Shown: positions 7,978-17,171, counted from the stretch's first letter. The stretch is 64,000 nt of DNA from Flavobacteriia bacterium (GCA_016183815.1 JACPDW010000008.1:124001-188000), one strand, 5' to 3'. Notes: generated from the letters alone by a model not told the origin. A program made the numbers and translations.

Positions 7978-10145
7978 AAATCTTCATTTTTAATTGATAC
8001 AATGAATTTTTCCAATTCAACACCAATTGTATTTAATTCATTGTTATTCGTTTTCTTTCCAGTTGCATCATAGCCAATATCATTTGCTATTGCCATAAAA
8101 ATTTTATAATCAGGAAGTTTTTTTCTTTTGTTTTCAATAAATGAATTTTGAAGTTGCTCTTTAAACTCATTTAGCAAATCTGAATATTTAGATTGAATTT
8201 CAACTTTAGCTTCTTTTATAGCTTCTGCTATTTCTTTTTTATTTGCTGTTGGATTTTTAAGTGAATATTGATGCTCGAGTTTTTTAATTTCAATTTTTTT
8301 ATTTTTCTCAAATTCTTCACATTTCTTTTTGAACTCTGTTGTTTGAATGATTTTGAATTTTAATGAGCTTTTTATTTCTCTAATTTTGTCGGTAGTTGAA
8401 CTTTTAAGTTTTCTTAAAAATAAAACTGAACATTTAACTCCTGCGCCAGTTGCTGTAAAAGCAGTTTGAGGAATGGAAACAACAGCAACAATTCTAAATG
8501 TTTCCTCAATATTGTCACGTACATATTGTAAACTACTATTCGTTAAAATACCATCAGGAATTACAATTGCTAAATAACCACCTTCCGCAAGAAAATTATA
8601 ACATTGTTCAATGAAAAGTATTTCTGTGTTTTGATTCTCTCTATTTGTTGCTGGTTTTGTGCTTAGGGCTAACCAATCTTCTTCTTTTTTACCTAAATTA
8701 AATTCTTTCAGATAAGCCTTTTCCGTTTGTTTCACAATACTTCCAAAAGGAGGATTTGTAATGATGTAATTGAAATGATTGAATTTAAATCCTTTGTTAG
8801 CAGTTAATTTTTCAATTTCTTGAGGATTTAGTAATCCATCTGCTGTGATTACATTCGTATGACCGTCATCGTGAATAATCATATTCATTTTTGCTGCTCT
8901 ACTAATTTGTTCATTTATTTCAATGCCAAACAAGTTTTTTTCAGCGAAATCATGCCAATATCTGAAATGTTTTAATTTTTGATTTACATCCGATTTATGA
9001 CGCGGATATAATGCATCTGCTTGTTTTCTAACTTTATTTAATGCATACAATAAGAAACCTCCACTACCACAAGATGTATCTAAAACAAAATCCTCATTTG
9101 TAATTGGAAGAACTCCAACTGTGAAATCAACAATCGGACGAGGTGTAAAGTATTGCCCGAAATTCCCTCTAAAAAATGCCCCCATAAAGGTTTCAAAAGC
9201 ACGTCCTTTAGCATCTAAATCTGTTTCACCTATATTAATGTCCTGTAAATATCCTACTACTGTTCTTATCTTCTCGGGAGACAAACGGATATTATCCCTA
9301 AAAACTTCTGGATCTTTTTTTCTGCCTTCCTCATACAGTTTTCTGACTCTTTCAGATAAGTTGTCATTTTCTTTATTTCTTCTAACGACATCGTCTTTGA
9401 TTTCATTTGGGTCTATGGTAATGATTTGAAAATCATAGGGAACACCTGCTAAACGGTCTTTTTTCTCGTCCCATATTTTACAAAATATTAACTTGTCCAG
9501 TTCATCAAATGCCTCTGACGGGTTTAATTGACCACCTCCCCAAAGTGAATCATGGGCTTGTTTAAAACGACGTGTTAAATCTTCTTCATCTATAATTTGA
9601 AGATCGAAAAATTTTTGCTTGCCTTTTTCAGTCTTCAAAGATTCGGCTTCATAAACAAACTTATAATTTGCTAATTTTTTGACACCATACTGTGGAATAT
9701 CAGGTAAAATAATACGAGAATGTTTCCCTTTATCTACTTCAAAATATTCATTTTTGACCATCGAACTAACCCAAACAAATTTAACTTGATTAGGAAGTGC
9801 ATAAGCGTAACTGTATGCTTGCTCAATGGCTTGCAAAAATTCTTGCTCAGTTATATCCTTTTTTTTGCATTCTACTAAAATGTGAGGTTCTGTTAATTCA
9901 TCATCATTGTAAACAACAATATCAGCCTCTTTAGTTTCAACACCCATTTTAACTGAAACAAAGTTTACAATTCTTTCAACTGGGTAATTGTACTGTAAAA
10001 CCAAAGCACAAAAAGTTTCTGCTTGTACTTGTTCTTCAGGATTTGTGAAATTTCTTTTTTTATTTTGATAAATGTAGGTAATAACCTTTCTTTCTTCATC
10101 AAAACTTATTAAACCTGCTAAAATGCCTTTATCAATTAAACTCAT
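7974..10145 (-). CDS. Fused PD-(D/E)xK nuclease and N6-adenine DNA methyltransferase (HsdM-like)
   Basis: With the ATG at 10145 the protein is 724 residues; an upstream ATG at 10250 would add 35 basic residues unlike the family, so I prefer the inner start. Residues 1-150 resemble the HsdR N-terminal nuclease domain, with Asp75 (EADIVV) and Glu92-Cys-Lys94 (ILVECKKKD) as a plausible PD-(D/E)xK site. Residues ~180-310 are helical like HsdM_N. The N6-methyltransferase domain follows: FTPRPIVDFTVG, SAM motif DTSCGSGGF (from Asp356) and catalytic NPPFG (from Asn464). The tail (residues 590-660) is coiled coil. No separate HsdR helicase is nearby, so the arrangement resembles BcgI-like type IIB enzymes (fused nuclease-methylase plus S subunit). 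Confidence 0.88.
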   Translation of the reverse strand: MSLIDKGILAGLISFDEERKVITYIYQNKKRNFTNPEEQVQAETFCALVLQYNYPVERIVNFVSVKMGVETKEADIVVYNDDELTEPHILVECKKKDITEQEFLQAIEQAYSYAYALPNQVKFVWVSSMVKNEYFEVDKGKHSRIILPDIPQYGVKKLANYKFVYEAESLKTEKGKQKFFDLQIIDEEDLTRRFKQAHDSLWGGGQLNPSEAFDELDKLIFCKIWDEKKDRLAGVPYDFQIITIDPNEIKDDVVRRNKENDNLSERVRKLYEEGRKKDPEVFRDNIRLSPEKIRTVVGYLQDINIGETDLDAKGRAFETFMGAFFRGNFGQYFTPRPIVDFTVGVLPITNEDFVLDTSCGSGGFLLYALNKVRKQADALYPRHKSDVNQKLKHFRYWHDFAEKNLFGIEINEQISRAAKMNMIIHDDGHTNVITADGLLNPQEIEKLTANKGFKFNHFNYIITNPPFGSIVKQTEKAYLKEFNLGKKEEDWLALSTKPATNRENQNTEILFIEQCYNFLAEGGYLAIVIPDGILTNSSLQYVRDNIEETFRIVAVVSIPQTAFTATGAGVKCSVLFLRKLKSSTTDKIREIKSSLKFKIIQTTEFKKKCEEFEKNKKIEIKKLEHQYSLKNPTANKKEIAEAIKEAKVEIQSKYSDLLNEFKEQLQNSFIENKRKKLPDYKIFMAIANDIGYDATGKKTNNNELNTIGVELEKFIVSIKNEDL

Positions 10146-10158
10146 GATATATATTGAA

Positions 10159-10302
10159 TTATTTTCCGTATTTAACTTTTTCTTCCGCAACCCTAAGTAT
10201 TTCATCTGGGTTGTCTTCTTCTTTAATGATTTCATACACTTGCTCTGCAAACCAAAGCGTGAAAAGTTCTTTTTCAGTTGTATGAAATAATTTTTTTATA
10301 TA
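10159..10302 (-). pseudogene. C-terminal remnant of an unidentified gene upstream of the defence operon
   Basis: One minus-strand frame is open from 10302 to a TAA at 10159-10161 and reads like protein, including TTEKELFTLWFAEQVYEII and DEILRVAEEKVKYGK, but it contains no ATG. It ends 14 bases before the methyltransferase start codon. It could be the tail of a gene lost when the island inserted or decayed, or a short gene with a non-standard start. The annotation rests only on the protein-like composition of about 45 codons. Confidence 0.35.
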
Positions 10303-10489
10303 TTAATTCTTTTTCTCATAGTGTTTTATTTTTAAACTTATTGAATAACACTTTTAAACGATATTATTCAATTGTAGCATGTTTTGATTGAATATTTATC
10401 TAACTTAGATATAAATTTTAACATTGATACAAAGCTATATTTTATTTTTCAGAAATCAAAATAAATATAAAGATTAGGGAATACAAATT

Positions 10490-11545
10490 TCACAAAACAA
10501 TAAAACCATTTTTTACTTGAAGACTGCTTTTAATGTTGTTTAAATAGATTTTCCCTGTTCCTAGTCCATGTGGTAAGACAATTGGATAATTGGCTGTAAA
10601 TTGAGTAATAGCATTTAAGCCAATATTTGATTCAAGTGCAGATGTAATCCACCAAGCAATTTGTGATTTTTCAGCTAACTCAATCCATTCTTCACATCCA
10701 ATAAAACCACCATGCAAACTAGGTTTTAAAACTATAAATTGAGGTTTGATTTTCTCTAAAAGTGCTTTTTTGTCTTCTTTTTTAAAAACAGCTATAAGTT
10801 CTTCGTCTAAAGCTATTGGAATTGGTGATTTTTCGCATAGTGTATTCATTAAATCCCAATGTCCTTTTGCAATAGGTTGTTCAATGGAATGAATGTTAAA
10901 ATGAGCTAATTCACTTAATTTATCTAAGGCATTAGAAAATGAAAATGCTCCATTTGCATCTAAACGTAAAACCAAAGAATCACCGTATTTTTTTCTAATT
11001 TTACTCAATAAGGCACATTCTTTTTCAAAATCTAAACCACCAATCTTTAATTTTATACATCGATAGGATTGGTTAATTTTATCTTCTATTTGTTGCCACA
11101 TAAAATCCTCCTCGCCCATCCAAATCAATCCGTTAATTGGAATTTTAGTGACTTTTTTAACAAAATCATTTATAAAAATTATTCTGTTTCCCCCATTTTT
11201 TAAATCTAAAACAGCCGTTTCTAAAGCAACTAATATTGAGGGAAATTGGCGTAGATTATTATCTGATTGAATGTGTTGTAACAGTTCATTCTCATCGTAA
11301 AAAGGATTATTTTTGGAAAAATATTCATTACAGAAAAAGGAAATACTTTTCAAATGTTCCTCATCAGATTGAAAATCAGGACTTAATCCTGGAATTACAC
11401 TTACTTCACCAATTCCTTTAATAAGTGGGTAATTTTTGTTATATAATTCTATAAAAAATGAAGTTTTGTGTTTTAAAATTCCTCTACTTGTCCCTGCTGG
11501 AAAAGCAAAATCTAAGACATATTTGCTGATTTTATATTCCCACAT
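10490..11545 (-). CDS. menC: o-Succinylbenzoate synthase
   Basis: MenC dehydrates SHCHC to o-succinylbenzoate in menaquinone synthesis in the cytoplasm. The 351-residue protein shows the enolase-superfamily set in order: FPAGTSRGIL near the N-terminus, the catalytic Lys pair in CIKLKIGG (about residue 165), metal ligands in RLDANGAF, EQPI and ALDEEL, and the second catalytic Lys in LKPSLHGG (about residue 270). The ending SALESNIGLNAI...LPHGLGTG is also typical. It follows menA with a 1-base gap, so the two menaquinone genes form an operon. It is the first core gene after the defence island. Confidence 0.93.
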   Translation of the reverse strand: MWEYKISKYVLDFAFPAGTSRGILKHKTSFFIELYNKNYPLIKGIGEVSVIPGLSPDFQSDEEHLKSISFFCNEYFSKNNPFYDENELLQHIQSDNNLRQFPSILVALETAVLDLKNGGNRIIFINDFVKKVTKIPINGLIWMGEEDFMWQQIEDKINQSYRCIKLKIGGLDFEKECALLSKIRKKYGDSLVLRLDANGAFSFSNALDKLSELAHFNIHSIEQPIAKGHWDLMNTLCEKSPIPIALDEELIAVFKKEDKKALLEKIKPQFIVLKPSLHGGFIGCEEWIELAEKSQIAWWITSALESNIGLNAITQFTANYPIVLPHGLGTGKIYLNNIKSSLQVKNGFIVL

Positions 11546-11546
11546 T

Positions 11547-12476
11547 TTAATTTGATTGATGTTGAATTATAGCAACAAGTATAAACAAAATGGCTAAAAA
11601 AAAAGTGTTGAGTGCAACTACTTTTAATTGTGAGTCCATTTCTTTTTCATTTTTGTTTTTCCAAACAAATTTTAAATGAATAAACAATCTCAAAAATGGA
11701 ATTAATACAAACAGATAAACCAATGATTTAAATATCAAAAAATAAAGCAACAATGAAAAAAAACTAGTTAAAATCAAAAAGAAATGGTATTTTTTTGCGT
11801 TTTTAAGTCCTATCTGCACAACCAATGTTTTTTTATTGGATAGTTTATCGTTTTGTATGTCTCTCATGTTGTTTAAATTCAACACCGCAACACTTAATAG
11901 ACCAATCGTAATAGCAGGAAAAAGATTCTGATACATAAAAAAATGTGTATATAAAGTAAACACACCTAAAACACTTATCAATCCAAAAAAAACAAATACA
12001 AAAACATCACCAAAACCAAAATATCCGTAAGCTTTTTTTCCTAAAGTATAAAAGAGGGCAGCCAAAATTGCAAAAACAGCTAAAAAAATATAAATAATTT
12101 GAATAGTTAAATTTGCATTGAATAAAGATAGATAAATTAATGATAATGAAGAAATAACAGAAAGTAAAATAAAAATGAATACAGCAGTTTTCATTTGTTT
12201 AACACTAATTTTTCCAGATTGAACAGCTCTTTGTGGTCCAACACGATTTTCATTGTCCGTACCTTTTAAATGATCTCCTAAATCATTTGCCAAATTAGAG
12301 AGTATTTGAAAACATAAAGTTGTGGAAAGTGACAAAATAAAAATTGATAAATTCCAATGTTCTGTATTTAAAACAAGAGCAGAACCAAGAATTATTCCAC
12401 TTAAAGAAAGTGGTAAAGTACGCAAACGAAACGCTTTAATCCAAATACTAATTTTTGTTATTATTAATGCTGACAA
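11547..12476 (-). CDS. menA: 1,4-Dihydroxy-2-naphthoate polyprenyltransferase
   Basis: MenA attaches the isoprenoid tail to DHNA at the inner membrane, making demethylmenaquinone. The 309-residue protein has about nine membrane segments and both UbiA-family Asp-rich motifs: NLANDLGDHLKGTD in the first half and NNMRDIQNDKLSNKKT in the second, which bind Mg-diphosphate. The N-terminal WIKAFRLRTLPLSLSG and GPQRAVQSGKIS are characteristic of MenA rather than other UbiA enzymes. It is the first gene of the menA-menC operon; a TAnnTTTG box lies just upstream. Confidence 0.92.
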   Translation of the reverse strand: MSALIITKISIWIKAFRLRTLPLSLSGIILGSALVLNTEHWNLSIFILSLSTTLCFQILSNLANDLGDHLKGTDNENRVGPQRAVQSGKISVKQMKTAVFIFILLSVISSLSLIYLSLFNANLTIQIIYIFLAVFAILAALFYTLGKKAYGYFGFGDVFVFVFFGLISVLGVFTLYTHFFMYQNLFPAITIGLLSVAVLNLNNMRDIQNDKLSNKKTLVVQIGLKNAKKYHFFLILTSFFSLLLYFLIFKSLVYLFVLIPFLRLFIHLKFVWKNKNEKEMDSQLKVVALNTFFLAILFILVAIIQHQSN

Positions 12477-12496
12477 TACTTTTAATCTTTAGTTTG

Positions 12497-12504
12497 CAAA
12501 ACTA
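12497..12504 (-). promoter_or_regulatory. Promoter -7 box for menA-menC
   Basis: On the minus strand this reads TAGTTTTG, matching TAnnTTTG, 21 bases before the menA start. A TTG lies at 12529-12531, but the spacing (24) is longer than usual. Confidence 0.4.
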
Positions 12505-12576
12505 ATATTTTAAAAAGATATTTTCTCACAATATTAATTTTTCAAGTGGGGTTCCAAAATTTGGATTCATTAACAT

Positions 12577-13584
12577 CTACTCACCTTCAGCATGGTGTTT
12601 TTTATTATCTGAAACATTATCTAAATTCCATGATATTCTTTTCACAAAAGCTTTTTTCCTAAAAGTACAATCAGATATAGAACAAATTTCACATGAAAAA
12701 GATAAACAAGGGTCAGAATGAATAGACATATCTACTTTTTCATGATAATAATTATTAATACTTTCTTGAATCATCTCCATTTCATCATGTGCTTGTTGAA
12801 CAGTAAAATAAAATGGTAAAGTCAAATGAACATCAATATGCAATTTAGGACCATATTGCTGAACTCTTAGATGATGTAAATCAATCCAGCATTCCCTTCT
12901 GCTTTTTTCAAAATATCCAATAAGTTCATTCATTAATTTTTCATCTTTTTCGTCCATAATCCCTTTTATTGATTTACGAATTATTAAAATTCCAGTAAAC
13001 AAAAGGAACAATGACAATAACATACCGATTAAACTGTCGATCCAATAAATATGAGTAAAATAGACTATTACCAAACCGATTACAATTCCAAAAGTCGTAT
13101 AACTATCAGAAATTAAATGTTTTCCTCCTGAATACAAAACAGGTGAATTGTATTTTTTTCCTTTTTTAAGGGAAATTAAACCAATCCATAAATGAATTAA
13201 AGCTGTAACAAGTACAATGATGATTCCGTAATCAATTCTTTCCAATTCGCTTTTGCTTAAAAATTTATGAAAAGACTCAATACAAATCATTACTCCAGCA
13301 ATTATAATTAGCAGTCCTTCTAAACCAGAAGTTAGAAACTCGATTTTTCCATGTCCATAAGGATGATTTTTATCTAAGGGAATTGAAGTGAGATACAGGC
13401 TATATAATCCAATTAGAGCACCGATAATATTGACTACACTTTCTAATGCATCAGAATAAATAGCAACAGATGAAGTGATTAACCAAGCGGCGATTTTTAC
13501 AACAAACAAAATGAAAGCGAGGTAAACCAATTTCTTTTGGAAACTAAAATTCAGTTTACTTAAGTTTTGATCTTTAATTGTCAT
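12577..13584 (-). CDS. Cation diffusion facilitator (zinc/metal efflux) transporter
   Basis: The 335-residue protein has six membrane segments and both metal-site motifs of the CDF family, SDALES in TM2 (about residue 44) and HLISDS in TM5 (about residue 155), plus the HPYGHGKIEFL signature between TM2 and TM3. It should export divalent cations such as Zn in exchange for protons. The cytoplasmic C-terminal domain (from residue ~215) ends with a Cys-rich cluster (DPCLSFSCEICSISDC, then another Cys-free tail), unusual for the family core and possibly an extra metal-sensing site. Its start overlaps the end of yqgE by 11 bases, so the two are co-transcribed. Confidence 0.9.
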   Translation of the reverse strand: MTIKDQNLSKLNFSFQKKLVYLAFILFVVKIAAWLITSSVAIYSDALESVVNIIGALIGLYSLYLTSIPLDKNHPYGHGKIEFLTSGLEGLLIIIAGVMICIESFHKFLSKSELERIDYGIIIVLVTALIHLWIGLISLKKGKKYNSPVLYSGGKHLISDSYTTFGIVIGLVIVYFTHIYWIDSLIGMLLSLFLLFTGILIIRKSIKGIMDEKDEKLMNELIGYFEKSRRECWIDLHHLRVQQYGPKLHIDVHLTLPFYFTVQQAHDEMEMIQESINNYYHEKVDMSIHSDPCLSFSCEICSISDCTFRKKAFVKRISWNLDNVSDNKKHHAEGE

Positions 13585-14155
13585 TTGGATTAATAGGGAA
13601 ATAAGTCATTAATTTAAATTTTTTTCCTTGTCTTTGCATTAATATTTTCCATAAATCTTTTTGCATAGCATCCATGATATCGTTTGCTTTTTCAATTGGA
13701 GAAACAATCCAGGAATGATTTTTTAATTCTGAATCTAACTGATCTTTATCCCAACCAGAATAACCGATAAAAAATCTAATTTCATTTTTTTCAATATGTT
13801 CTTGAGTGATAAAATGATATAAAAAATCAAAATTTCCACCCATATACACTCCTTTTTCTTCATCAATTACAATACTTTCAGGAATTAAATTTCCTAAAGT
13901 ATGGATAAAAAATATACTTTCTTTGTCCACAGGACCTCCTATACTCAACGTTACTTGAATTGAGGGAAATTTGTCGTGTAAATCTTTTAGGTTAAAATTT
14001 ATATAATTATTTAAAACAAAACCAAAACTTCCATGTTTGGAATGTTCGCATAAATACACCACCGATCTTTCAAAATATTCATCACCCATAAAAGGATCTG
14101 AAATTAAAATTCTGCCTTTTTGTGGTTTTAATTTATTTTCAAAACTTATATCCAT
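13574..14155 (-). CDS. YqgE/AlgH family protein
   Basis: The 193-residue protein matches the YqgE/AlgH (DUF179) family over its length: KGRILISDPFMGDEYFERSVVYLCEH at the N-terminus, GSFGFVLNN, GGPVDKESIFFIHT and FFIGYSGWDKDQL. AlgH was named as a regulator of alginate genes in Pseudomonas, but the molecular function of the family is not settled. The length is normal. It is upstream of, and overlaps by 11 bases, the CDF transporter gene. Confidence 0.9.
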   Translation of the reverse strand: MDISFENKLKPQKGRILISDPFMGDEYFERSVVYLCEHSKHGSFGFVLNNYINFNLKDLHDKFPSIQVTLSIGGPVDKESIFFIHTLGNLIPESIVIDEEKGVYMGGNFDFLYHFITQEHIEKNEIRFFIGYSGWDKDQLDSELKNHSWIVSPIEKANDIMDAMQKDLWKILMQRQGKKFKLMTYFPINPNDN

Positions 14156-14242
14156 AAATAATCAAATGCATGTAGTAAAATTAAAAATTAAAAATAAATT
14201 AATAAATGATATTCATCAGCAAACATGCAATTTTATTTTCTT

Positions 14243-16189
14243 TTATGAAAAGATAATAATTTTTGCACCATCCTTTAATGAATTATTTGAATTTTTTATC
14301 CAAGAAGCATAAACAGTATTTTTAATTTTAAAATTTGAAATGTTGGTTGTAGCAATAAAATAATCGATTGTATTAATTAAAATATGATAACCTCCTTTAA
14401 CTCTGCTAATGTAAATGTTATTATTTGAATTAGTTAGCTTCGTCATCTTAATGTTTTGTAATGGAACATAAAACAAAGTTACACCGTTTGTCTTTCTATA
14501 ATTTTCTGCTAAAAATTCTATTTTATTTTTGTATTGTTCTTTATTGTAAAAAATATAAGCATTTTGTTTGATTTTTATACTAAAAGCAACTTGATTTTCA
14601 TTAAAAAAACAAATGTGATTTTCATACATTTTTTGCCATCGAATAAAAACTATAGAAACTACAGTAAGAAAAGCACAAGTCAATGATAATAAAACCAACT
14701 TAATATTTCTTTTTTGAAACGAGAAATAGAATAAAAATAAAAGTATAAAAATTAAAACGACTTGAAACATACTTAAATGAAATCCATTAGCAACAGCTCC
14801 TGGAAGAGAATCTATCCACGAAATAACAAAAAGCATTATTACTAAATTAATCCAAAGTCCAAATGCTACAATTTTAGATAAAATTGGAATATAAAAGCTT
14901 GAAAATAAAGCTATACCTAATGCTAAAACCCAAAATGAGGAAAACATTAAACCTATATTGCTCAATATGAAGTAGTTTGGAAATTGATGAAAATAGTACA
15001 GTGTAAAAGGAACAGTCAACAGTTGAGCTGCTATTCCAACCATAGTTCCTTCCCAAATTTTTTGGACAATTTTATTTTTAAAAGTCAGCAAAACGGATAA
15101 ATCTTGATAAAATAAAAATATGCCCACCATTGCTAAAAATGAAAGCTGAAATCCAATATCAAATAAGAAGGCAGGTTTCCAGATTAATATTATCAAACAA
15201 GCCAAAGCTAATGAATTAAAATTTTGAGAATTTTTAGAAAAAAGTGTTCCACAAGTGATTATAGAAAACATTAATACTGAGCGAACAATCGAAGGAGAAA
15301 AGCCAGTTAAAAAGGAATAACACCAAACCAAAATTAAAGTAATTACAATGGCCTGATTTTTTGTGATAAATCTTTTAAAAAAGCCCAAAAACAGTAATAA
15401 TATCTCCATTAAAATTCCCACATGCAAACCTGAAACTGCCAAAACATGCATTGCACCAGTATTTCCAAATTTAGATGTAATTTCAGAGTCCAATGAACTT
15501 CTATCGCCTAAAATTAGGGCTTTTGCGACCGAGGCTTCGTTTCCTGATAAAAATCGATCAATTATGGATGAAAAATACACTTGTAAATCAGAAAAATAAT
15601 CAAATAACCCTTTAGTTGAACTTCCAATTTCTTTAATATTGTTTTCCTCAATAAAACCAACTTGTTTAATCCCTTTGTTTTCCCAAAAAGAAGCCGCATT
15701 AAATTCGCCAGGGTTGTTTTTATTTTTTATAGTACTCAAATCGCATTGAAATAGTATGACTGGTTTTGAGAATTTCCATTTTTGCTTTTTTACAAAGAGT
15801 AAAACTTTTCCATTAGCAGAAATTTGTTTTTTATTTCTTAATAATGCTAACACATTTACTTCGCATTTATAGTAAGAACTTTTTGTTTTTTTAAAATTTT
15901 CTACCTCCCCTTTTATTACATCTCCTGACAAATAAACTTTAGAATAATGTTTATCGTGATGAAATGGATTGCTTAAATGCGTTAAAAATTTTGCTGAAAA
16001 AAGTAGAATTAATAGAAGAGAATAGTGAATTGTAAACTTTAAAAAATGAATTTTATTTAAAAAAAAATAAGTGCAAAAAAAGAATAAAATCAACGACAAA
16101 TTTAATCCAAAACTCAAAGGAAAATATACATCTAGCAGTATTCCAGATATCCAACACAAAGAAATAATGATCATTGGATTTTTAAACAT
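14243..16189 (-). CDS. comEC: ComEC/Rec2 family competence membrane protein
   Basis: ComEC forms the inner-membrane channel for single-stranded DNA uptake. The 648-residue protein has an N-terminal membrane region and a soluble DUF4131-like domain (about residues 75-200, KGEVENFKKTKSSYYKCEVNV). The core Competence domain follows (about residues 225-490), with ALILGDRS, the signature MHVLAVSGLHVGI and multiple helices (FLTGFSPSIVRSVLMF, FDIGFQLSFLAMVGI). The C-terminal ~130 residues lack the metallo-beta-lactamase domain found in long ComEC proteins, as is usual in Bacteroidota. It is transcribed alone from a strong promoter (16219-16249), divergent from the lipoprotein gene at 16306. Confidence 0.9.
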   Translation of the reverse strand: MFKNPMIIISLCWISGILLDVYFPLSFGLNLSLILFFFCTYFFLNKIHFLKFTIHYSLLLILLFSAKFLTHLSNPFHHDKHYSKVYLSGDVIKGEVENFKKTKSSYYKCEVNVLALLRNKKQISANGKVLLFVKKQKWKFSKPVILFQCDLSTIKNKNNPGEFNAASFWENKGIKQVGFIEENNIKEIGSSTKGLFDYFSDLQVYFSSIIDRFLSGNEASVAKALILGDRSSLDSEITSKFGNTGAMHVLAVSGLHVGILMEILLLFLGFFKRFITKNQAIVITLILVWCYSFLTGFSPSIVRSVLMFSIITCGTLFSKNSQNFNSLALACLIILIWKPAFLFDIGFQLSFLAMVGIFLFYQDLSVLLTFKNKIVQKIWEGTMVGIAAQLLTVPFTLYYFHQFPNYFILSNIGLMFSSFWVLALGIALFSSFYIPILSKIVAFGLWINLVIMLFVISWIDSLPGAVANGFHLSMFQVVLIFILLFLFYFSFQKRNIKLVLLSLTCAFLTVVSIVFIRWQKMYENHICFFNENQVAFSIKIKQNAYIFYNKEQYKNKIEFLAENYRKTNGVTLFYVPLQNIKMTKLTNSNNNIYISRVKGGYHILINTIDYFIATTNISNFKIKNTVYASWIKNSNNSLKDGAKIIIFS

Positions 16190-16218
16190 TTTTGTTTAAA
16201 TTTTTAAAAAATAAATTA

Positions 16219-16249
16219 CAAATCTAAAAACTTTGTTATTTTTACCAAA
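16219..16249 (-). promoter_or_regulatory. Promoter for comEC
   Basis: On the minus strand TTTG (16246-16249) is followed after 19 bases by TAGATTTG (16219-16226), a full match to TTTG-N19-TAnnTTTG. The start codon is 30 bases further on. Confidence 0.7.
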
Positions 16250-16252
16250 TCA

Positions 16253-16287
16253 TTTGCTATTTAAAAAATTTAAAAATTATAATTTTG
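16253..16287 (+). promoter_or_regulatory. Promoter for the lipoprotein operon at 16306
   Basis: TTTG (16253-16256) and TAATTTTG (16280-16287) match the -33 and -7 boxes, with a somewhat long spacing of 23. The region overlaps the upstream side of the comEC promoter, giving back-to-back divergent promoters within 70 bases. Confidence 0.5.
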
Positions 16288-16305
16288 TTTAAAAATTGAA
16301 TCAAT

Positions 16306-17169
16306 ATGAATATTGTAATAAAAAACAAATTTACTTTTATACTACTTTGCAATCTATTTTTTCTGTCTTGTAGCGGTGAAAATAAAAATGTTGACAAAGA
16401 AGTTAAAGTTGAAGCTCAAGTAGAAAATACTTTTAATTCCGATGATTATGACTTTGTTCTTCCTCAACCAATTTCATTAGCAAAAGCTTTTCAAGCATCT
16501 GGTTTGTCTTATCACCCAAATTTAACACATGATGTTTCAAAAAAAGATAAATATTTTGATAAAGTAAAACAACTTTTAAACCTTGGTGTTTATTCAACAG
16601 ATTTGGCTTATTCCGCCATTAATGAACACGCTAACGAAGCAAGAGCATATTTAAAAGCTATCCAACTTTTAGGCAATCAAGTAGGATTAAAACCTGTTTT
16701 TTCTGACAAAGATCTTATAGATCGTTTTGATAAAAGTTTGAACAATATGGAGTCAGTAGAAGAATTGATTTATGAAATTCAAGAAAGATCTGAAGAATAT
16801 ATGCAAGACAACGATTTACGTTATCTCTCCATTGTTCAATTTTCAGGAGCATGGTCTGAAGGTATGTATTTAGGTATTAAAGATATCGAGCTAAGTAAAG
16901 AAAAAAATGAAAAAATGTCAGTAACTGTTGTTGATCAAATGAATCTACTTAAAAATATTATCAAAGGATTAAGTACTTATCCAAATTCTGATACCGTATT
17001 AAAAAATGTAAATAAAAAATTAAATCAAATTTTAACTGAATATAATGAATTTGAGTCAGTTAAAAAATCAACATCCAATGATGTTTTTGTTTCACCTGTA
17101 CTTACAGACTCCGAATTAAAAAAATTATCTTTGATGATTTATGAATTAAGAACTTTTATCATTCAATAG
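16306..17169 (+). CDS. Putative lipoprotein of unknown function
   Basis: The 287-residue protein has a lipoprotein signal (FLLCNLFFLSCSGEN equivalent, lipid-attached Cys22) and so should be anchored to a membrane facing the periplasm. After an acidic linker comes a mostly helical domain: FDKVKQLLNLGVYSTDLAYS, NEARAYLKAIQLL, FDKSLNNMESVEEL, LSIVQFSGAWSEGMYLGIKD. I recall similar lipoproteins in other Bacteroidota but no known function. The next gene starts 2 bases after its stop, so the two form a pair and may work together in the envelope. Confidence 0.75.
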   Translation: MNIVIKNKFTFILLCNLFFLSCSGENKNVDKEVKVEAQVENTFNSDDYDFVLPQPISLAKAFQASGLSYHPNLTHDVSKKDKYFDKVKQLLNLGVYSTDLAYSAINEHANEARAYLKAIQLLGNQVGLKPVFSDKDLIDRFDKSLNNMESVEELIYEIQERSEEYMQDNDLRYLSIVQFSGAWSEGMYLGIKDIELSKEKNEKMSVTVVDQMNLLKNIIKGLSTYPNSDTVLKNVNKKLNQILTEYNEFESVKKSTSNDVFVSPVLTDSELKKLSLMIYELRTFIIQ

Positions 17170-17171
17170 TT

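Noticed and set aside
10146-10250. N-terminal extension of the methyltransferase from an upstream ATG (MQSKCMKSLKKK...)
   Set aside because: The added 35 residues are basic and unlike the family, and the same DNA encodes a more protein-like sequence in another frame. The start at 10145 fits the usual N-terminus (MSLIDKG).
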